Position numbers and translations under genes: made by a program. This document shows positions 10,275 to 20,344 of a stretch of DNA of 64,000 nucleotides, one piece after another. Each line of letters begins with the position of its first letter. Positions within the stretch are counted from its first letter, which is position 1. The notes below the pieces were generated by a model. It had not been told where the DNA came from and did not search any database. It saw only the letters and a list, made by a program, of their open reading frames with translations. This DNA is from an uncultured Gilliamella sp. (GTDB taxonomy: Bacteria; Pseudomonadota; Gammaproteobacteria; Enterobacterales; Orbaceae), in contig CAMLIK010000003.1 in the NCBI GenBank assembly GCA_946480175.1, positions 16,145-80,144 of the forward strand, read 5' to 3'.

Positions 10275-11384
10275 ATGATTATAGGTAAAGATCAATTTTA
10301 TATGCAGCAAGCTATTGAACTAGCTAAGCTTGGCCGTTTTACGACTACCCCAAATCCTAATGTGGGTTGTATCATTGTTAAAAATGATTGCATTATTGGT
10401 AAAGGCTTTCATATTAAAGCCGGTTTACCACATGCAGAAGTCTATGCATTGAAAATGGCAGGCAATCAAGCTAAGGATGCTACCGCTTATGTAACACTTG
10501 AACCCTGTAGCCATTATGGACGAACTCCTCCTTGTGCTGATGCCCTTGTTAAATCGGGAATTAAGCGTGTGGTTATTGCTATGCAAGATCCTAACCCCAA
10601 TGTAGCTGGACAAGGTATAAAACGATTGAATGATGCTGGTATAGAAGTCAGTGTTGGTGTATTAGCCAATCAAGCGGAAGCCATCAATCAAGCCTTTTTA
10701 AAACGTATGCGGACAGGTATGCCATTTGTACAATTGAAAATGGCAGTTTCGTTGGACGGAAAAATAGCCATGGCATCAGGCGAAAGTAAATGGATAACAT
10801 CGGCTGCTGCTAGACAAGATGTTCAACAATTTAGAGCTCAAGCAAGTTGTATTTTAAGTACCAGAAAAACAGTTCATGTAGATAATGCCAGTTTAACTGT
10901 TAGATATAATGAATTACCTAATTTAATAAAAACAATTTATCCTTTAGACGAAGTTCGTCAACCAGTTCGAGTGATAATTGATAGCCAAAATCAAATGATG
11001 GGTGATGAAAATATTTTTAACCAACCAGGTGAAACATGGCTAGTTAGAAAGAAAAACCTTTCAATATCATTCTCAAATACCAAATTAATCATTGTATCAT
11101 CAAGCAATAATCACATCAATTTATCAGAATTATTATCCATATTAGCCAAACAGCAAATTAATTCTATTTGGGTTGAAGCGGGAGCCCAGCTAGCTGGTGC
11201 ATTAATTGAACAGGATCTTGTTGATGAATTAATTCTATATTATGCACCTAAATTGCTGGGCCATAATGCACAAGATATGTGTGTATTACCTAATCTACAA
11301 AAACTCTCATTAGCGCCGCAATTTCGTTTTGAATCAGTTGAAATGATCGGTGATGATTTAAGGATTATTTTAAAAAGAAAGTAA
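10275..11384 (+). CDS. ribD: bifunctional riboflavin biosynthesis deaminase/reductase RibD
   Basis: A 369-residue two-domain enzyme carrying out the second and third steps of riboflavin synthesis. The N-terminal deaminase has its zinc site in HAEV (His53, Glu55) and Cys78/Cys87 within PCSHYGRTPPC. The C-terminal NADPH reductase has KMAVSLDGKIAMASGESKWIT. Asp203, equivalent to the E. coli RibD active-site Asp200, is kept. The usual following D-P is changed to N-A, giving TVHVDNASLTVR where most family members read TVLxDDPxLTVR. ribH does not follow as it does in E. coli; the next 640 bp are non-coding. Confidence 0.94.
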   Translation: MIIGKDQFYMQQAIELAKLGRFTTTPNPNVGCIIVKNDCIIGKGFHIKAGLPHAEVYALKMAGNQAKDATAYVTLEPCSHYGRTPPCADALVKSGIKRVVIAMQDPNPNVAGQGIKRLNDAGIEVSVGVLANQAEAINQAFLKRMRTGMPFVQLKMAVSLDGKIAMASGESKWITSAAARQDVQQFRAQASCILSTRKTVHVDNASLTVRYNELPNLIKTIYPLDEVRQPVRVIIDSQNQMMGDENIFNQPGETWLVRKKNLSISFSNTKLIIVSSSNNHINLSELLSILAKQQINSIWVEAGAQLAGALIEQDLVDELILYYAPKLLGHNAQDMCVLPNLQKLSLAPQFRFESVEMIGDDLRIILKRK

Positions 11385-11461
11385 ACCTCAATCTTGGCGA
11401 TAGTTTAATAACCTATTTTAAATAAGATTAAAACAGGAAATAGAAAAGTGATTTAATTGAT

Positions 11462-11907
11462 ACAGTTGAAAAATTAAAATGTTCTATGCTCAATATTGAA
11501 CATTTTTTTAGATTAGATGAATATCAAACTATCGAAAATTTTAGTTATGCTGATATCTAAGAAGTAAAAAAAGTACGTGATTATCAAATTCTATTTTTTA
11601 TATTTTAGATCATGTTTAAGCGTTATCAATTGATAAAGTTATGGATAACAGGTTGTTAATTGATAAATCACATCACATTTCGAGTTACCTTGATTTTAAA
11701 ATTAGTTACCAATTCAAACTAACTGATGATTTCACTTGTAATTATAGGTTTAAAAATTATATCTATGAAGATTATATGCAGTATTATAATGATTTTGAAT
11801 GAATGCTAATTGTTTTAGGTATTAATTGGCAATGCATTTTAGTTTCATTTGAAATGATTAATAATAAAACAATTATCAATAATCGTTTGGAAGGTTTTAA
11901 TACCTAA
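11462..11907 (+). pseudogene. decayed coding remnant in the ribD-PTS gap
   Basis: The gap 11385-12026 holds no intact gene. Two stretches look like broken coding sequence. 11462-11557 is open in one frame (VEKLKCSMLNIEHFFRLDEY and onward). 11641-11907 is open in another frame, interrupted only by a TGA at 11800-11802. Its translation is rich in aromatic and charged residues (YLDFKISYQFKLTDDF; then NWQCILVSFEM). No family is recognisable, and AT-rich DNA can give such stretches by chance, so this is a tentative call. Confidence 0.3.
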
Positions 11908-11975
11908 TATTCGGCGTAGTTTAAAAACTAACTTTATTTACCGATTTAATTGCTCCGTCGTTAATAAGACTAAGA

Positions 11976-12019
11976 TAAAAATCCCATGAGTTCACATATA
12001 TCATTTCTTCTCATGGGAT
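11976..12019 (-). terminator. terminator of the leftward fructose-type PTS operon
   Basis: A perfect 10-bp inverted repeat (ATCCCATGAG / CTCATGGGAT) is followed, on the minus strand, by TTTTTATC. It lies 8 bp beyond the stop of the EIIA gene. Confidence 0.88.
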
Positions 12020-12026
12020 GATAATA

Positions 12027-12464
12027 TTAGTTTCCTTGAAGGATTGTTAATAGTTCTTCTGGTTTTTTAACGGATTGAATTCGCTTTATTGTATCTTCAG
12101 CAATAACTGCTCTTGTTAATTGGCGCAAAATATCTAAGTGTTCATTACTTTTTGCCGCTATACCAATAACAACATAGGCAATATTATTATCTTCATCCCA
12201 ATTTATTCCATCAGGGTAATAGATGACTTTTAATCCTGTTTGTATAACACTATCACGTTTATCGGTAGTTCCATGAGGAATTGCTATACCATTACCCAGA
12301 AAAGTTGATATTTGCAGATCACGATCGAACATCGATTGAGTATAATCGGGCATTACTAATCCTGCTTTTATCATATTTTCTGATACCGCTTTTATTGCAT
12401 CTTGTTTAGTATAAAAGCCATTTATAATAGATATGTCTTCAACTTTTAATTGTATATTGCTCAT
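12027..12464 (-). CDS. PTS EIIA component, fructose/mannitol type
   Basis: A 145-residue soluble phosphocarrier of the fructose-mannitol PTS family. It most resembles mannitol-type EIIA (MtlA C-domain, CmtB): the phosphorylated histidine is His64 in GNGIAIPHGT, and VVIGIAAKSNEHLDIL is typical of that branch. It takes phosphate from HPr and passes it to the EIIB of the next gene. It is the last gene of the leftward operon, 68 bp after the EIIBC gene. Carrying EIIA as a separate protein fits FrvA/FrvB-like systems rather than E. coli FruB. Confidence 0.9.
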   Translation of the reverse strand: MSNIQLKVEDISIINGFYTKQDAIKAVSENMIKAGLVMPDYTQSMFDRDLQISTFLGNGIAIPHGTTDKRDSVIQTGLKVIYYPDGINWDEDNNIAYVVIGIAAKSNEHLDILRQLTRAVIAEDTIKRIQSVKKPEELLTILQGN

Positions 12465-12532
12465 TTATTTTCCTTAAAAATTCATATATATTCAAAAGAT
12501 CAATTTATTAGCCATATTTAATAATTGACTTT

Positions 12533-13942
12533 TTATTTTTCAACAGTCGATTTTCGTTTTTCACGTATACGACATAAACCTAATAAAATTGCTCCGACTA
12601 ATGCACCTATAAAAATACAACCAACCCACATGAAAGGTTTATTGACTAAAGGTAGGACTAAAAATCCTCCATGAGGTGCAGGAACTTGGATTTGACTAAT
12701 AAAAGTTAATACTGAGGCAATAGCTGATGAAAACATCATAATTGGAATAACGTGTAATGGATCTTTGGCAGCAAATGGAATAGCGCCTTCGGTTATATGA
12801 GTTGAACCAAGTATATAATTTACAATGCCAGCAGCACGCTCTTCTTCAGTAAATGCTTTACTTCGGAAAATAGTAGTTGAAAAGGCAATAACAAAAGGAG
12901 GGACAATACAGGCAGCGGAAACACCAGCCATAAAATAGTAATTACCTTCTCCTAACAGCATTGTACCTGTTACATAAGCAGCTTTATTGATAGGGCCACC
13001 GAAGTCGAAAGAGCACATTGCACCAATAACAATTCCTAATAAAATAGGATTAGCAGATTGCAATGAGGCTAACCATTCTTTCATGCCATTATTAACAACA
13101 GCAATCGGTCCACCAAGTAAAAACATGCCTGCACCAATCACAAATACCCCTATTAATGGCATTATGAAAATTGATTTAAGTCCTTCAAATGCACGAGGAA
13201 GGCCATCTAAAAGTCTTTTAACAATCAGCATTAAATAACCAGCAGCGAATCCAGCAATAATACCACCTAAAAAACCTGCACCAGTTATATTAGCAATTAA
13301 ACCACCGACAAAACCAGCTACCATACCTGGTCGCCCACTTATTGAATAAGCTAAAAAACCTGTAAAAATAGGGACCATAATACCGAAAGCTTGGCCACCA
13401 ATTTTCATTAGTAATGCAGCAAACTCATTATATTGAGGATTGCTTTGATCTGCGGAATAAATACCCCATAGAAATGACAATGCAATTAATACCCCTCCAG
13501 CAACAACGAATGGTAACATATTTGAAACACCACTCATAAGATGCTTATATATTTGTCGACCAACAGATTCTTTTAATTCATTTTGATTTGGTAGTTCTGA
13601 TGAGTGACTGTTATTTTTTAAGTTTTTGCGAATAGGTACTGTTCCTGTGTTTATTTTTTCAATAAGTATAGTCGCTTTATGGATACCATCTTTTACAGGT
13701 ACTTCAATAACCGGTAATCCATTAAAACGATCAGGATTAACATCTTTATCAGCCGCAATAATCACACCAATTGCATCAGCAATATCTGCATCAGTAATTA
13801 GGTTTTCTACACCACTTGCTCCATTGGTTTCTACTTTAATTTCAATCCCAGCTTTTTGAGCTGCTGATTTCAATGCTTCTTCTGCCATATAAGTATGTGC
13901 TATACCTGTAGGACAACCTGTTACTGCTAGTATTTTTTTCAT
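12533..13942 (-). CDS. PTS EIIBC component, fructose family
   Basis: A 469-residue sugar permease. The cytoplasmic EIIB domain (residues 1-100) carries the phosphorylation site Cys10 in VTGCPTGIAHTYMAEE. A linker of about 25 residues follows, then an EIIC membrane domain with eight to ten hydrophobic segments and the fructose-family block ITEGAIPFAAKDPLHVIP. Such permeases import a ketohexose and release its 1-phosphate. With a kinase and a tagatose-bisphosphate aldolase upstream, the likely substrates are tagatose or fructose; sequence alone does not separate them. The transcript runs from the aldolase through the kinase to this gene and then EIIA. Confidence 0.92.
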   Translation of the reverse strand: MKKILAVTGCPTGIAHTYMAEEALKSAAQKAGIEIKVETNGASGVENLITDADIADAIGVIIAADKDVNPDRFNGLPVIEVPVKDGIHKATILIEKINTGTVPIRKNLKNNSHSSELPNQNELKESVGRQIYKHLMSGVSNMLPFVVAGGVLIALSFLWGIYSADQSNPQYNEFAALLMKIGGQAFGIMVPIFTGFLAYSISGRPGMVAGFVGGLIANITGAGFLGGIIAGFAAGYLMLIVKRLLDGLPRAFEGLKSIFIMPLIGVFVIGAGMFLLGGPIAVVNNGMKEWLASLQSANPILLGIVIGAMCSFDFGGPINKAAYVTGTMLLGEGNYYFMAGVSAACIVPPFVIAFSTTIFRSKAFTEEERAAGIVNYILGSTHITEGAIPFAAKDPLHVIPIMMFSSAIASVLTFISQIQVPAPHGGFLVLPLVNKPFMWVGCIFIGALVGAILLGLCRIREKRKSTVEK

Positions 13943-13961
13943 AACAATTTTCCATTTAATT

Positions 13962-14882
13962 TTATTTTATTTGAGTCACTTCAAGTTGTTTGATATAGGT
14001 ACTAACTTTGTTTAATAATCCTAAACCATTTGATTCGGCAACATTGGCACCAGTTGCTGATGCTTTTTTCATTGCTAATTGACAATTGTTTTGAAAAGGA
14101 AGCCATTCACTGAGAAATGCAGCAAGCGATGCGTCCCCTGCGCAAGCTGAACTAACTTGTTTTATCGTTATTGCGTTGCAGAACCAAATATTTTTCCCGT
14201 TTGAAAAATAAAGTCCTTTTGAACCCATTGTTAGTAAAATATTTTGTGCTCCTTGCTGATGAACATTTTCTAATGCTGCAATTATTTGCTCTGTTGTATC
14301 AGTTGTAAAACCAAAAATATCTTTTAACTCTTCATTATTAGGTTTGATAAGTAAAGGTTTATAAATCAATAAATCTTTTAATTTAGTATGACTAATATCC
14401 AAAATTATTTTGATATTTTTGCTTATGCAAATTTTTAAAATTAATTCCAAATAATCAGGTTCAATGTTATTTGGCAAACTACCGCTTATAACTAAATAAC
14501 TGTTATTGTTGAGTGACTCAATAATAGTTAGCATTTCAGCTTTTTTGTTATCAGGAATAAAAGGTCCTTTAGAGACCAATTTATATTCATTTTGTTCATC
14601 ATTAATAAAAACATTAATTCTGGTAATATCATCGATCAAACAAGGGATAGTTTGAATTTGCATCTTAGTTAGTTCATCAATAATATATTTTCCCGAAAAA
14701 CCACCAAAAAATCCTAATGCACAAGTAGGTTTATCAAATTTATTTAATACAATTGAAACATTAACTGCTTTACCGTTAGGGCTATATTCTGTATGTAGTG
14801 TTCTATTTACTAAATTGGGTTTTAGCCCTTGGCAATGAATATTCATATCAATTGCGGTATTAAGTGTTAAAGTGTAAATCAT
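13962..14882 (-). CDS. 1-phosphofructokinase / tagatose-1-phosphate kinase-like (PfkB family)
   Basis: A 306-residue PfkB-family kinase starting MIYTLTLNTAIDMNIH, the FruK/LacC type of N terminus. It would phosphorylate a ketohexose 1-phosphate at C6. The GKAVNVSIVLNKF block near residue 38 is the usual substrate/nucleotide region. The C-terminal anion-hole motif, normally GAGDS, reads CAGDAS with catalytic Asp250 kept but the first glycine replaced by Cys247. The start at 14882 is preceded by AAGGGG and lies 10 bp after the aldolase stop. A longer reading overlapping the aldolase gene is rejected. Context favours a tagatose-1-phosphate kinase role, but FruK activity is equally possible. Confidence 0.85.
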   Translation of the reverse strand: MIYTLTLNTAIDMNIHCQGLKPNLVNRTLHTEYSPNGKAVNVSIVLNKFDKPTCALGFFGGFSGKYIIDELTKMQIQTIPCLIDDITRINVFINDEQNEYKLVSKGPFIPDNKKAEMLTIIESLNNNSYLVISGSLPNNIEPDYLELILKICISKNIKIILDISHTKLKDLLIYKPLLIKPNNEELKDIFGFTTDTTEQIIAALENVHQQGAQNILLTMGSKGLYFSNGKNIWFCNAITIKQVSSACAGDASLAAFLSEWLPFQNNCQLAMKKASATGANVAESNGLGLLNKVSTYIKQLEVTQIK

Positions 14883-14892
14883 ATGATTCCCC

Positions 14893-15747
<855 letters not shown>

Positions 15748-16074
15748 TTAACTACTCCTTAAATATAATAAACCTTACATACTTTTGTTTTTTCGAATTG
15801 AAAATTATTTCTATTAATTATGATTATAAAATGAAAGTTATTCTAGTATTAATATTGTGAATTAGATCACAAAAACTGACTTTTTATTAATAAATTAGAA
15901 ACATTATTAAGTATTATTTGTTAGATGTTCTTTATTGACCTAGAATATCAAATAAAAGTACATATAAATGAAAATCATATAGTCGCAGATTGGCACTATT
16001 ATTATTGATTATATGTATGATAAATTCTATGATAAGTGTTTCAAATTTTTTATTAGTAACATAGGAAGTGAAAA
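15748..16074. promoter_or_regulatory. divergent control region of the tagatose/fructose-type cluster
   Basis: This 327-bp AT-rich region separates the leftward aldolase-kinase-PTS operon from the rightward DeoR-kinase operon and must hold both promoters. It contains a perfect CRP palindrome (listed separately) and a direct repeat TATGATAA at 16016-16023 and 16028-16035, spaced 12 bp, which could be part of a regulator operator next to the deoR start. I see no unambiguous -35/-10 pair. Confidence 0.7.
15856..15871. promoter_or_regulatory. CRP (cAMP receptor protein) binding site
   Basis: TGTGA-ATTAGA-TCACA is an exact match to the CRP consensus core TGTGA-N6-TCACA. It sits about 110 bp upstream of the aldolase start and 200 bp upstream of the deoR start. 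Catabolite control of the leftward PTS operon is the natural reading. Confidence 0.85.
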
Positions 16075-16890
16075 TTGGCTAAAGCATCTTCGACCCTATT
16101 AAAACGTCGACTAGATATCGCAAAAATTGTACGCCAAAATGGAGAAGTGAAAGTTGATGAATTGTCCGACCTATTAAAAGTTTCTCACGTAACCATCCGG
16201 CAAGATTTAAGTTATCTTGAGCAACAGGGATATTTAAAACGTTCCTTTGGTGGAGCTATTTATATTTCTCCAGAAGGTTTGGTTCATAATTCTATCTCTA
16301 TCAATCTTAGTAATACGAAAGGTAATTGTTACATAGATTTGGCAAAAGCCTGTTTAAGCTATATTAATGATGGTGATACTATTTTTTTAGGGCATGGTTT
16401 TTTAACTCGAAAACTGATCCCTTTTTTGCATGAAAAAAAATCATTGCGAATTATTATGAATGACATAAAAAATGCATTATTAATGCAGGAATTTTCAGAT
16501 TCGGAAGTCATCTTAATTGGTGGGCTTTTATGTGAAGGAAAAATTATCAAAAACTATAATGAAACTATTAATCTTAATAATTATTCTATTTCACACTTTA
16601 TTATTGAATTAGCAGCAATTAATGAAGATAACGAATTAATTATTGACGATAGTGGACAAAAAGAAATATATCAACAAATTTTAAAAAAGTCTAAACATAC
16701 AATTGGTCTTTTATTAGACCGATCTTTACATAAAGATAACCATAGTATTGGTAAATTAAAAAATATAGATGTTACCATTTTATCTAAAGCGGCAGTGTCA
16801 GAATACCATCACCAGTTATTAAATTCTAATTTTAAACAAATTTCGACGAATAAATATTGTATGATTTATCATAAACTATTGGGGACATAA
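16075..16890 (+). CDS. DeoR-family sugar operon regulator
   Basis: A 271-residue regulator with an N-terminal DeoR winged helix-turn-helix (residues about 8-65; VKVDELSDLLKVSHVTIRQD then LEQQGYLKRSFGGA) and a C-terminal DeoR sensor domain that binds phosphorylated sugars in the family. The E. coli relatives are AgaR and GatR. Translation starts at TTG (16075): AGGAAG lies 6 bp upstream, and the next in-frame Met is far inside the protein. It is the first gene of a two-gene operon with a PfkB kinase and is divergent from the PTS-aldolase operon it probably represses. Confidence 0.88.
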   Translation: MAKASSTLLKRRLDIAKIVRQNGEVKVDELSDLLKVSHVTIRQDLSYLEQQGYLKRSFGGAIYISPEGLVHNSISINLSNTKGNCYIDLAKACLSYINDGDTIFLGHGFLTRKLIPFLHEKKSLRIIMNDIKNALLMQEFSDSEVILIGGLLCEGKIIKNYNETINLNNYSISHFIIELAAINEDNELIIDDSGQKEIYQQILKKSKHTIGLLLDRSLHKDNHSIGKLKNIDVTILSKAAVSEYHHQLLNSNFKQISTNKYCMIYHKLLGT

Positions 16891-16895
16891 TTAAG

Positions 16896-17861
16896 ATGGA
16901 ATTTAAAATTTGTACGTTAGGAGAATTACTTGTTGAATTTTTGGCGAAAGAGCATAATCAACGCTTTGATAAAACAGGTGAATTTATTGGCCCCTATCCG
17001 AGTGGTGCTCCAGCAATATTTGCCGATCAAGTAGCTAAATTAGGGTTTCGTGTAGTTTTTTTCAGTTGTGTGGGAAAAGATAGCTTTGGAAAAATGTGTA
17101 TTAACCGACTTAAACAAGATGGTGTAATTATTGATGGTATTATTTCTCGTAGTAGAGCCAATACTGGAAGTGCATTTGTTAGTTATCAAGACTATAATGA
17201 ACGAGATTTTATTTTTAATATTCCCAATAGTGCATGTGGTTTGTTATCTTTTAATCATATTGATGAAAAATTGCTGAAAGATTGTACTCATTTGCACGTT
17301 ATGGGCTCTTCGCTTTACTCTTTTAGGGCTATTGATGCGATGAGAAAAGCATTAGATATAATCAAAAATAAAGGTGGAACAATCTCGTTTGATCCTAATT
17401 TACGCAAAGAGATGTTTAATATTCAAGAAATGGAACAATCCTTTGGTTATATTATGGAGTATACCGATATATTTTTACCTAGTGAGAATGAAGTTTGTTA
17501 TTTCGCTCAGAATGATGAAAGTGAACAACAGACGATGTCAACTTTACTCAATAATGGTATAAAACATATCGTTGTAAAAGGTGGTGCTAAAGGCGCAAAT
17601 TATTATGGTTTGGATGAAAAAAATTGTCTTAAAATGATTCATGTAGATGGTTTTAATGTCGATGTAGTAGATCCAACCGGTGCTGGTGATTGTTTCAGTG
17701 CAACATTTGTGAGTTTATTGTTAGCTGGGTATTGCATTGAAACTGCACTAAAATTCGCTAATGTCAGCGGTGCCTTAGCAGTAACAAAACGAGGTCCGAT
17801 GGAAGGAACATCTTCACTTGTCGAAATTCAACAGTTTTTATCACAACATACAATGGTTTAA
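16896..17861 (+). CDS. PfkB-family sugar kinase
   Basis: A 321-residue ribokinase-fold kinase with both family signatures: the N-terminal glycine-poor block around residues 32-60 (PSGAPAIFADQVAKLG) and the C-terminal anion hole DPTGAGDCFSATF with catalytic Asp265. It belongs with free-sugar kinases such as fructokinase, tagatose kinase and KDG kinase rather than with FruK/LacC. The cluster thus has two kinases of different type: this one could capture unphosphorylated sugar and the other act on the PTS product. It starts 5 bp after the deoR stop, so it is co-transcribed with the regulator. The exact substrate is unknown. Confidence 0.87.
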   Translation: MEFKICTLGELLVEFLAKEHNQRFDKTGEFIGPYPSGAPAIFADQVAKLGFRVVFFSCVGKDSFGKMCINRLKQDGVIIDGIISRSRANTGSAFVSYQDYNERDFIFNIPNSACGLLSFNHIDEKLLKDCTHLHVMGSSLYSFRAIDAMRKALDIIKNKGGTISFDPNLRKEMFNIQEMEQSFGYIMEYTDIFLPSENEVCYFAQNDESEQQTMSTLLNNGIKHIVVKGGAKGANYYGLDEKNCLKMIHVDGFNVDVVDPTGAGDCFSATFVSLLLAGYCIETALKFANVSGALAVTKRGPMEGTSSLVEIQQFLSQHTMV

Positions 17862-17894
17862 TTTGATAAGAAAAACTTGATTTATTTTTAATTT

Positions 17895-17925
17895 GTAAAA
17901 AACTCCCAATAACGATGTTATTGGG
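17895..17925 (-). terminator. terminator of hemW transcript
   Basis: A perfect 9-bp stem (CCCAATAAC / GTTATTGGG, loop GAT) is followed by a T-rich run only on the minus strand (GTTTTTTAC). It therefore ends the leftward hemW transcript, about 160 bp past its stop codon. Confidence 0.8.
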
Positions 17926-18081
17926 AAAATATAAGGAATAGGAAAACAATGAATTAATGCATTGTCCATATAGTATGCTCTCTTTTTGAATAAATGTAAG
18001 TAAAAATATGGATATATTTAATTAAATAATTGGTATTTATTTTGTTAATTTATAGTAAATATATATGTATTAATGATTTCG

Positions 18082-19215
18082 TTATAAGAATATTTCAAGT
18101 AATGAATTTAAAAATAACTTACCATGGTCTGTGATTTGCCAGCTTTGGTTATGCTCAACCAGATAATTTTTTTCGATAGCCAGTGAGATTGGTTTATCAA
18201 TGGATTTCAACGGTAAAAAAGTTCGTTGTTCAAATTCAGATTTAGGCGTAGCTTCAAATAGTCTAAATCTGTTCATAAAAAATTCAAAGGCTAACTCATT
18301 TTTTGCAACAGTATAAGAACGTTCTAAATAACGTCCTTCTAGATAGCCTTTAGGATGTTTGGTTTTTACCGTACGAATAATAGTTCCATCATTTTGGGTT
18401 AACTTTCCATGAGCGCCACAACCAATACCAATATAATCACCGAATCGCCAATAATTCAAATTATGTTGGCATTGATAATTGGATTTGGCATAAGCCGATG
18501 TCTCATATTGCTGGTAACCATATTTAGTTAATAATTGATGACCTTGTTGGTAAATATCCCAAAGCATATCGTCATCAGGCAAAATAGGTGGTTTAGAACC
18601 AAACAATGTGTTAGGCTCAATAGTTAATTGATACCAAGATAAATGTGGTGGTGCGATTGCAATTGCTTGTTTTAGATCATTCAATGCATCATCAATGGTT
18701 TGGTCTGGTAAGCCATGCATTAAATCTAAATTAAAACTTTTTAAGTTTAAATCATGAGCTAATTTTCCAGCATCTATCGCTTCTTGTTGGTTATGAACTC
18801 GCCCTAATTTTATAAGTTTATCTGCTTGAAAGCTTTGTATACCAATTGATATTCGATTTATTCCTGCTTGTTGATACTCTTTAAATCTTTCTACATCAAC
18901 GGAATTAGGATTAGCTTCAATAGTTATTTCTGCATTGTGATTTATTGGTATGATTTTATTTATAGCGACTAATAATTTATTAATTAACTCAGACGAGAAA
19001 AGGCTTGGGGTACCTCCACCAATAAAAATAGAGTGAATAGAGCGAGTATTATAAAGCGCAATATCTTGTTTTAAATCATTAATTAAATGGTCTATATATG
19101 CGGAATAATCGGGCGTTTTTTTCATTTTATGTGAATTAAAATCACAATATGGACATTTTTGTACGCACCATGGCATATGTATATATAAACTCAACGGGAT
19201 TTTATAATCAAACAT
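18082..19215 (-). CDS. hemW: radical SAM heme chaperone HemW
   Basis: A 377-residue radical SAM protein, E. coli YggW/HemW type. The [4Fe-4S] cluster cysteines are Cys17, Cys21 and Cys24 in WCVQKCPYCDFNSH, followed by IFIGGGTPSLF and a C-terminal HemN-type domain. It lacks the N-terminal extension of true HemN oxidase, and the family is now regarded as a heme-binding chaperone for heme insertion. It stands alone on the minus strand; in E. coli it follows rdgB, which is not here. Confidence 0.93.
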   Translation of the reverse strand: MFDYKIPLSLYIHMPWCVQKCPYCDFNSHKMKKTPDYSAYIDHLINDLKQDIALYNTRSIHSIFIGGGTPSLFSSELINKLLVAINKIIPINHNAEITIEANPNSVDVERFKEYQQAGINRISIGIQSFQADKLIKLGRVHNQQEAIDAGKLAHDLNLKSFNLDLMHGLPDQTIDDALNDLKQAIAIAPPHLSWYQLTIEPNTLFGSKPPILPDDDMLWDIYQQGHQLLTKYGYQQYETSAYAKSNYQCQHNLNYWRFGDYIGIGCGAHGKLTQNDGTIIRTVKTKHPKGYLEGRYLERSYTVAKNELAFEFFMNRFRLFEATPKSEFEQRTFLPLKSIDKPISLAIEKNYLVEHNQSWQITDHGKLFLNSLLEIFL

Positions 19216-19402
19216 ATGCCTTTCCTCAAATTTTAAAATAAAGTATGGGTACTAATAAGAAATAGCTGGCTATATTACTCCAATTTAGTAAAAAAAGCTT
19301 TTATTGCCTTTATTCCGTTTTTATAATTTGAATAACGCGCGTACAATTAGCATTAAATTATAGGCAATGTTCGCCATGTAAATTAAATATTTAGGAGTAA
19401 AT

Positions 19403-20275
19403 ATGAGTATCGTTAAACAGATTTTAGATAGCCAGGCTTCAGGAGCATCATTGAGTTCATCAGTCAATCAAAGTACATTTGGTGAATTACCTGTATTAGT
19501 AATTAAACATAAAACATGTTCAGCTGCAGTATCGTTACAAGGTGCTCATCTATTATTTTGGCAACCGTCAACAGAAACTACACCCGTGATTTGGTTAAGT
19601 CAAAAAGCTAATTTTAAAAAGGAAGTGGCAATTAGAGGCGGTGTGCCAGTTTGTTGGCCATGGTTTGGTAAATTAGGCGATCCAATGCATGGTTTTGCGC
19701 GTCTCGTTGAATGGCAATTAGATTCTTGCAAAGAAGATAATAATGGTGTGGATCTCACGTTATCATTAACCAATAATCAACAAACAGAACGTTTTTTCAC
19801 AAAATCTTTTCATGTATGGTTAACTATCCATGTTGGACAAACCTGTGAGGTAACACTATCTTGTCAAGGGGATTTTGAGGCAACCAGTGCCCTACATACT
19901 TATTTGGGTATTAATAATATTCATGATGTTATTGTTAAAGGTTTAGGTGATTCTTATCAAGAACGCTTACCGGTTGAAAATAAACCAACAGTTCAAGGAC
20001 AACTTACTTTTAATCAAGAAGTTGATCGCATTTATACCAATGCCGATGACGTAATAACTATCGCCGATGGTAAACGAACAATCAAATTAACCAATGTTAA
20101 TGCAAGTGATGTCGTGACTTGGAATCCTTGGATTGATAAAGCTAAAGCGATGGCTGATTTTGCCGATGAAGAATATCAATCTATGGTTTGTGTTGAATCA
20201 TGTCGTATTAATAAACCGTTAAAATTAACAGCAACACAAAAATCAGCCTATGGATTTAAGATTGAAGTTATTTAA
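19403..20275 (+). CDS. yeaD: putative glucose-6-phosphate 1-epimerase YeaD
   Basis: A 290-residue aldose-1-epimerase-fold protein of the D-hexose-6-phosphate mutarotase family, interconverting the anomers of glucose 6-phosphate. Conserved blocks include SLQGAHLLFWQP, AIRGGVPVCWPWFG, the HGFAR catalytic-histidine region and ALHTYLGI. GGAGT precedes the ATG. It lies near zwf and pgl, which use the beta-anomer product, but rplY and a terminator separate them. Confidence 0.92.
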   Translation: MSIVKQILDSQASGASLSSSVNQSTFGELPVLVIKHKTCSAAVSLQGAHLLFWQPSTETTPVIWLSQKANFKKEVAIRGGVPVCWPWFGKLGDPMHGFARLVEWQLDSCKEDNNGVDLTLSLTNNQQTERFFTKSFHVWLTIHVGQTCEVTLSCQGDFEATSALHTYLGINNIHDVIVKGLGDSYQERLPVENKPTVQGQLTFNQEVDRIYTNADDVITIADGKRTIKLTNVNASDVVTWNPWIDKAKAMADFADEEYQSMVCVESCRINKPLKLTATQKSAYGFKIEVI

Positions 20276-20344
20276 TCATTAGTTTTTTTGATATTGTAAA
20301 TGCAATCCATATCTGACTTTATCTTTATTAAGCTGATTATTTGA

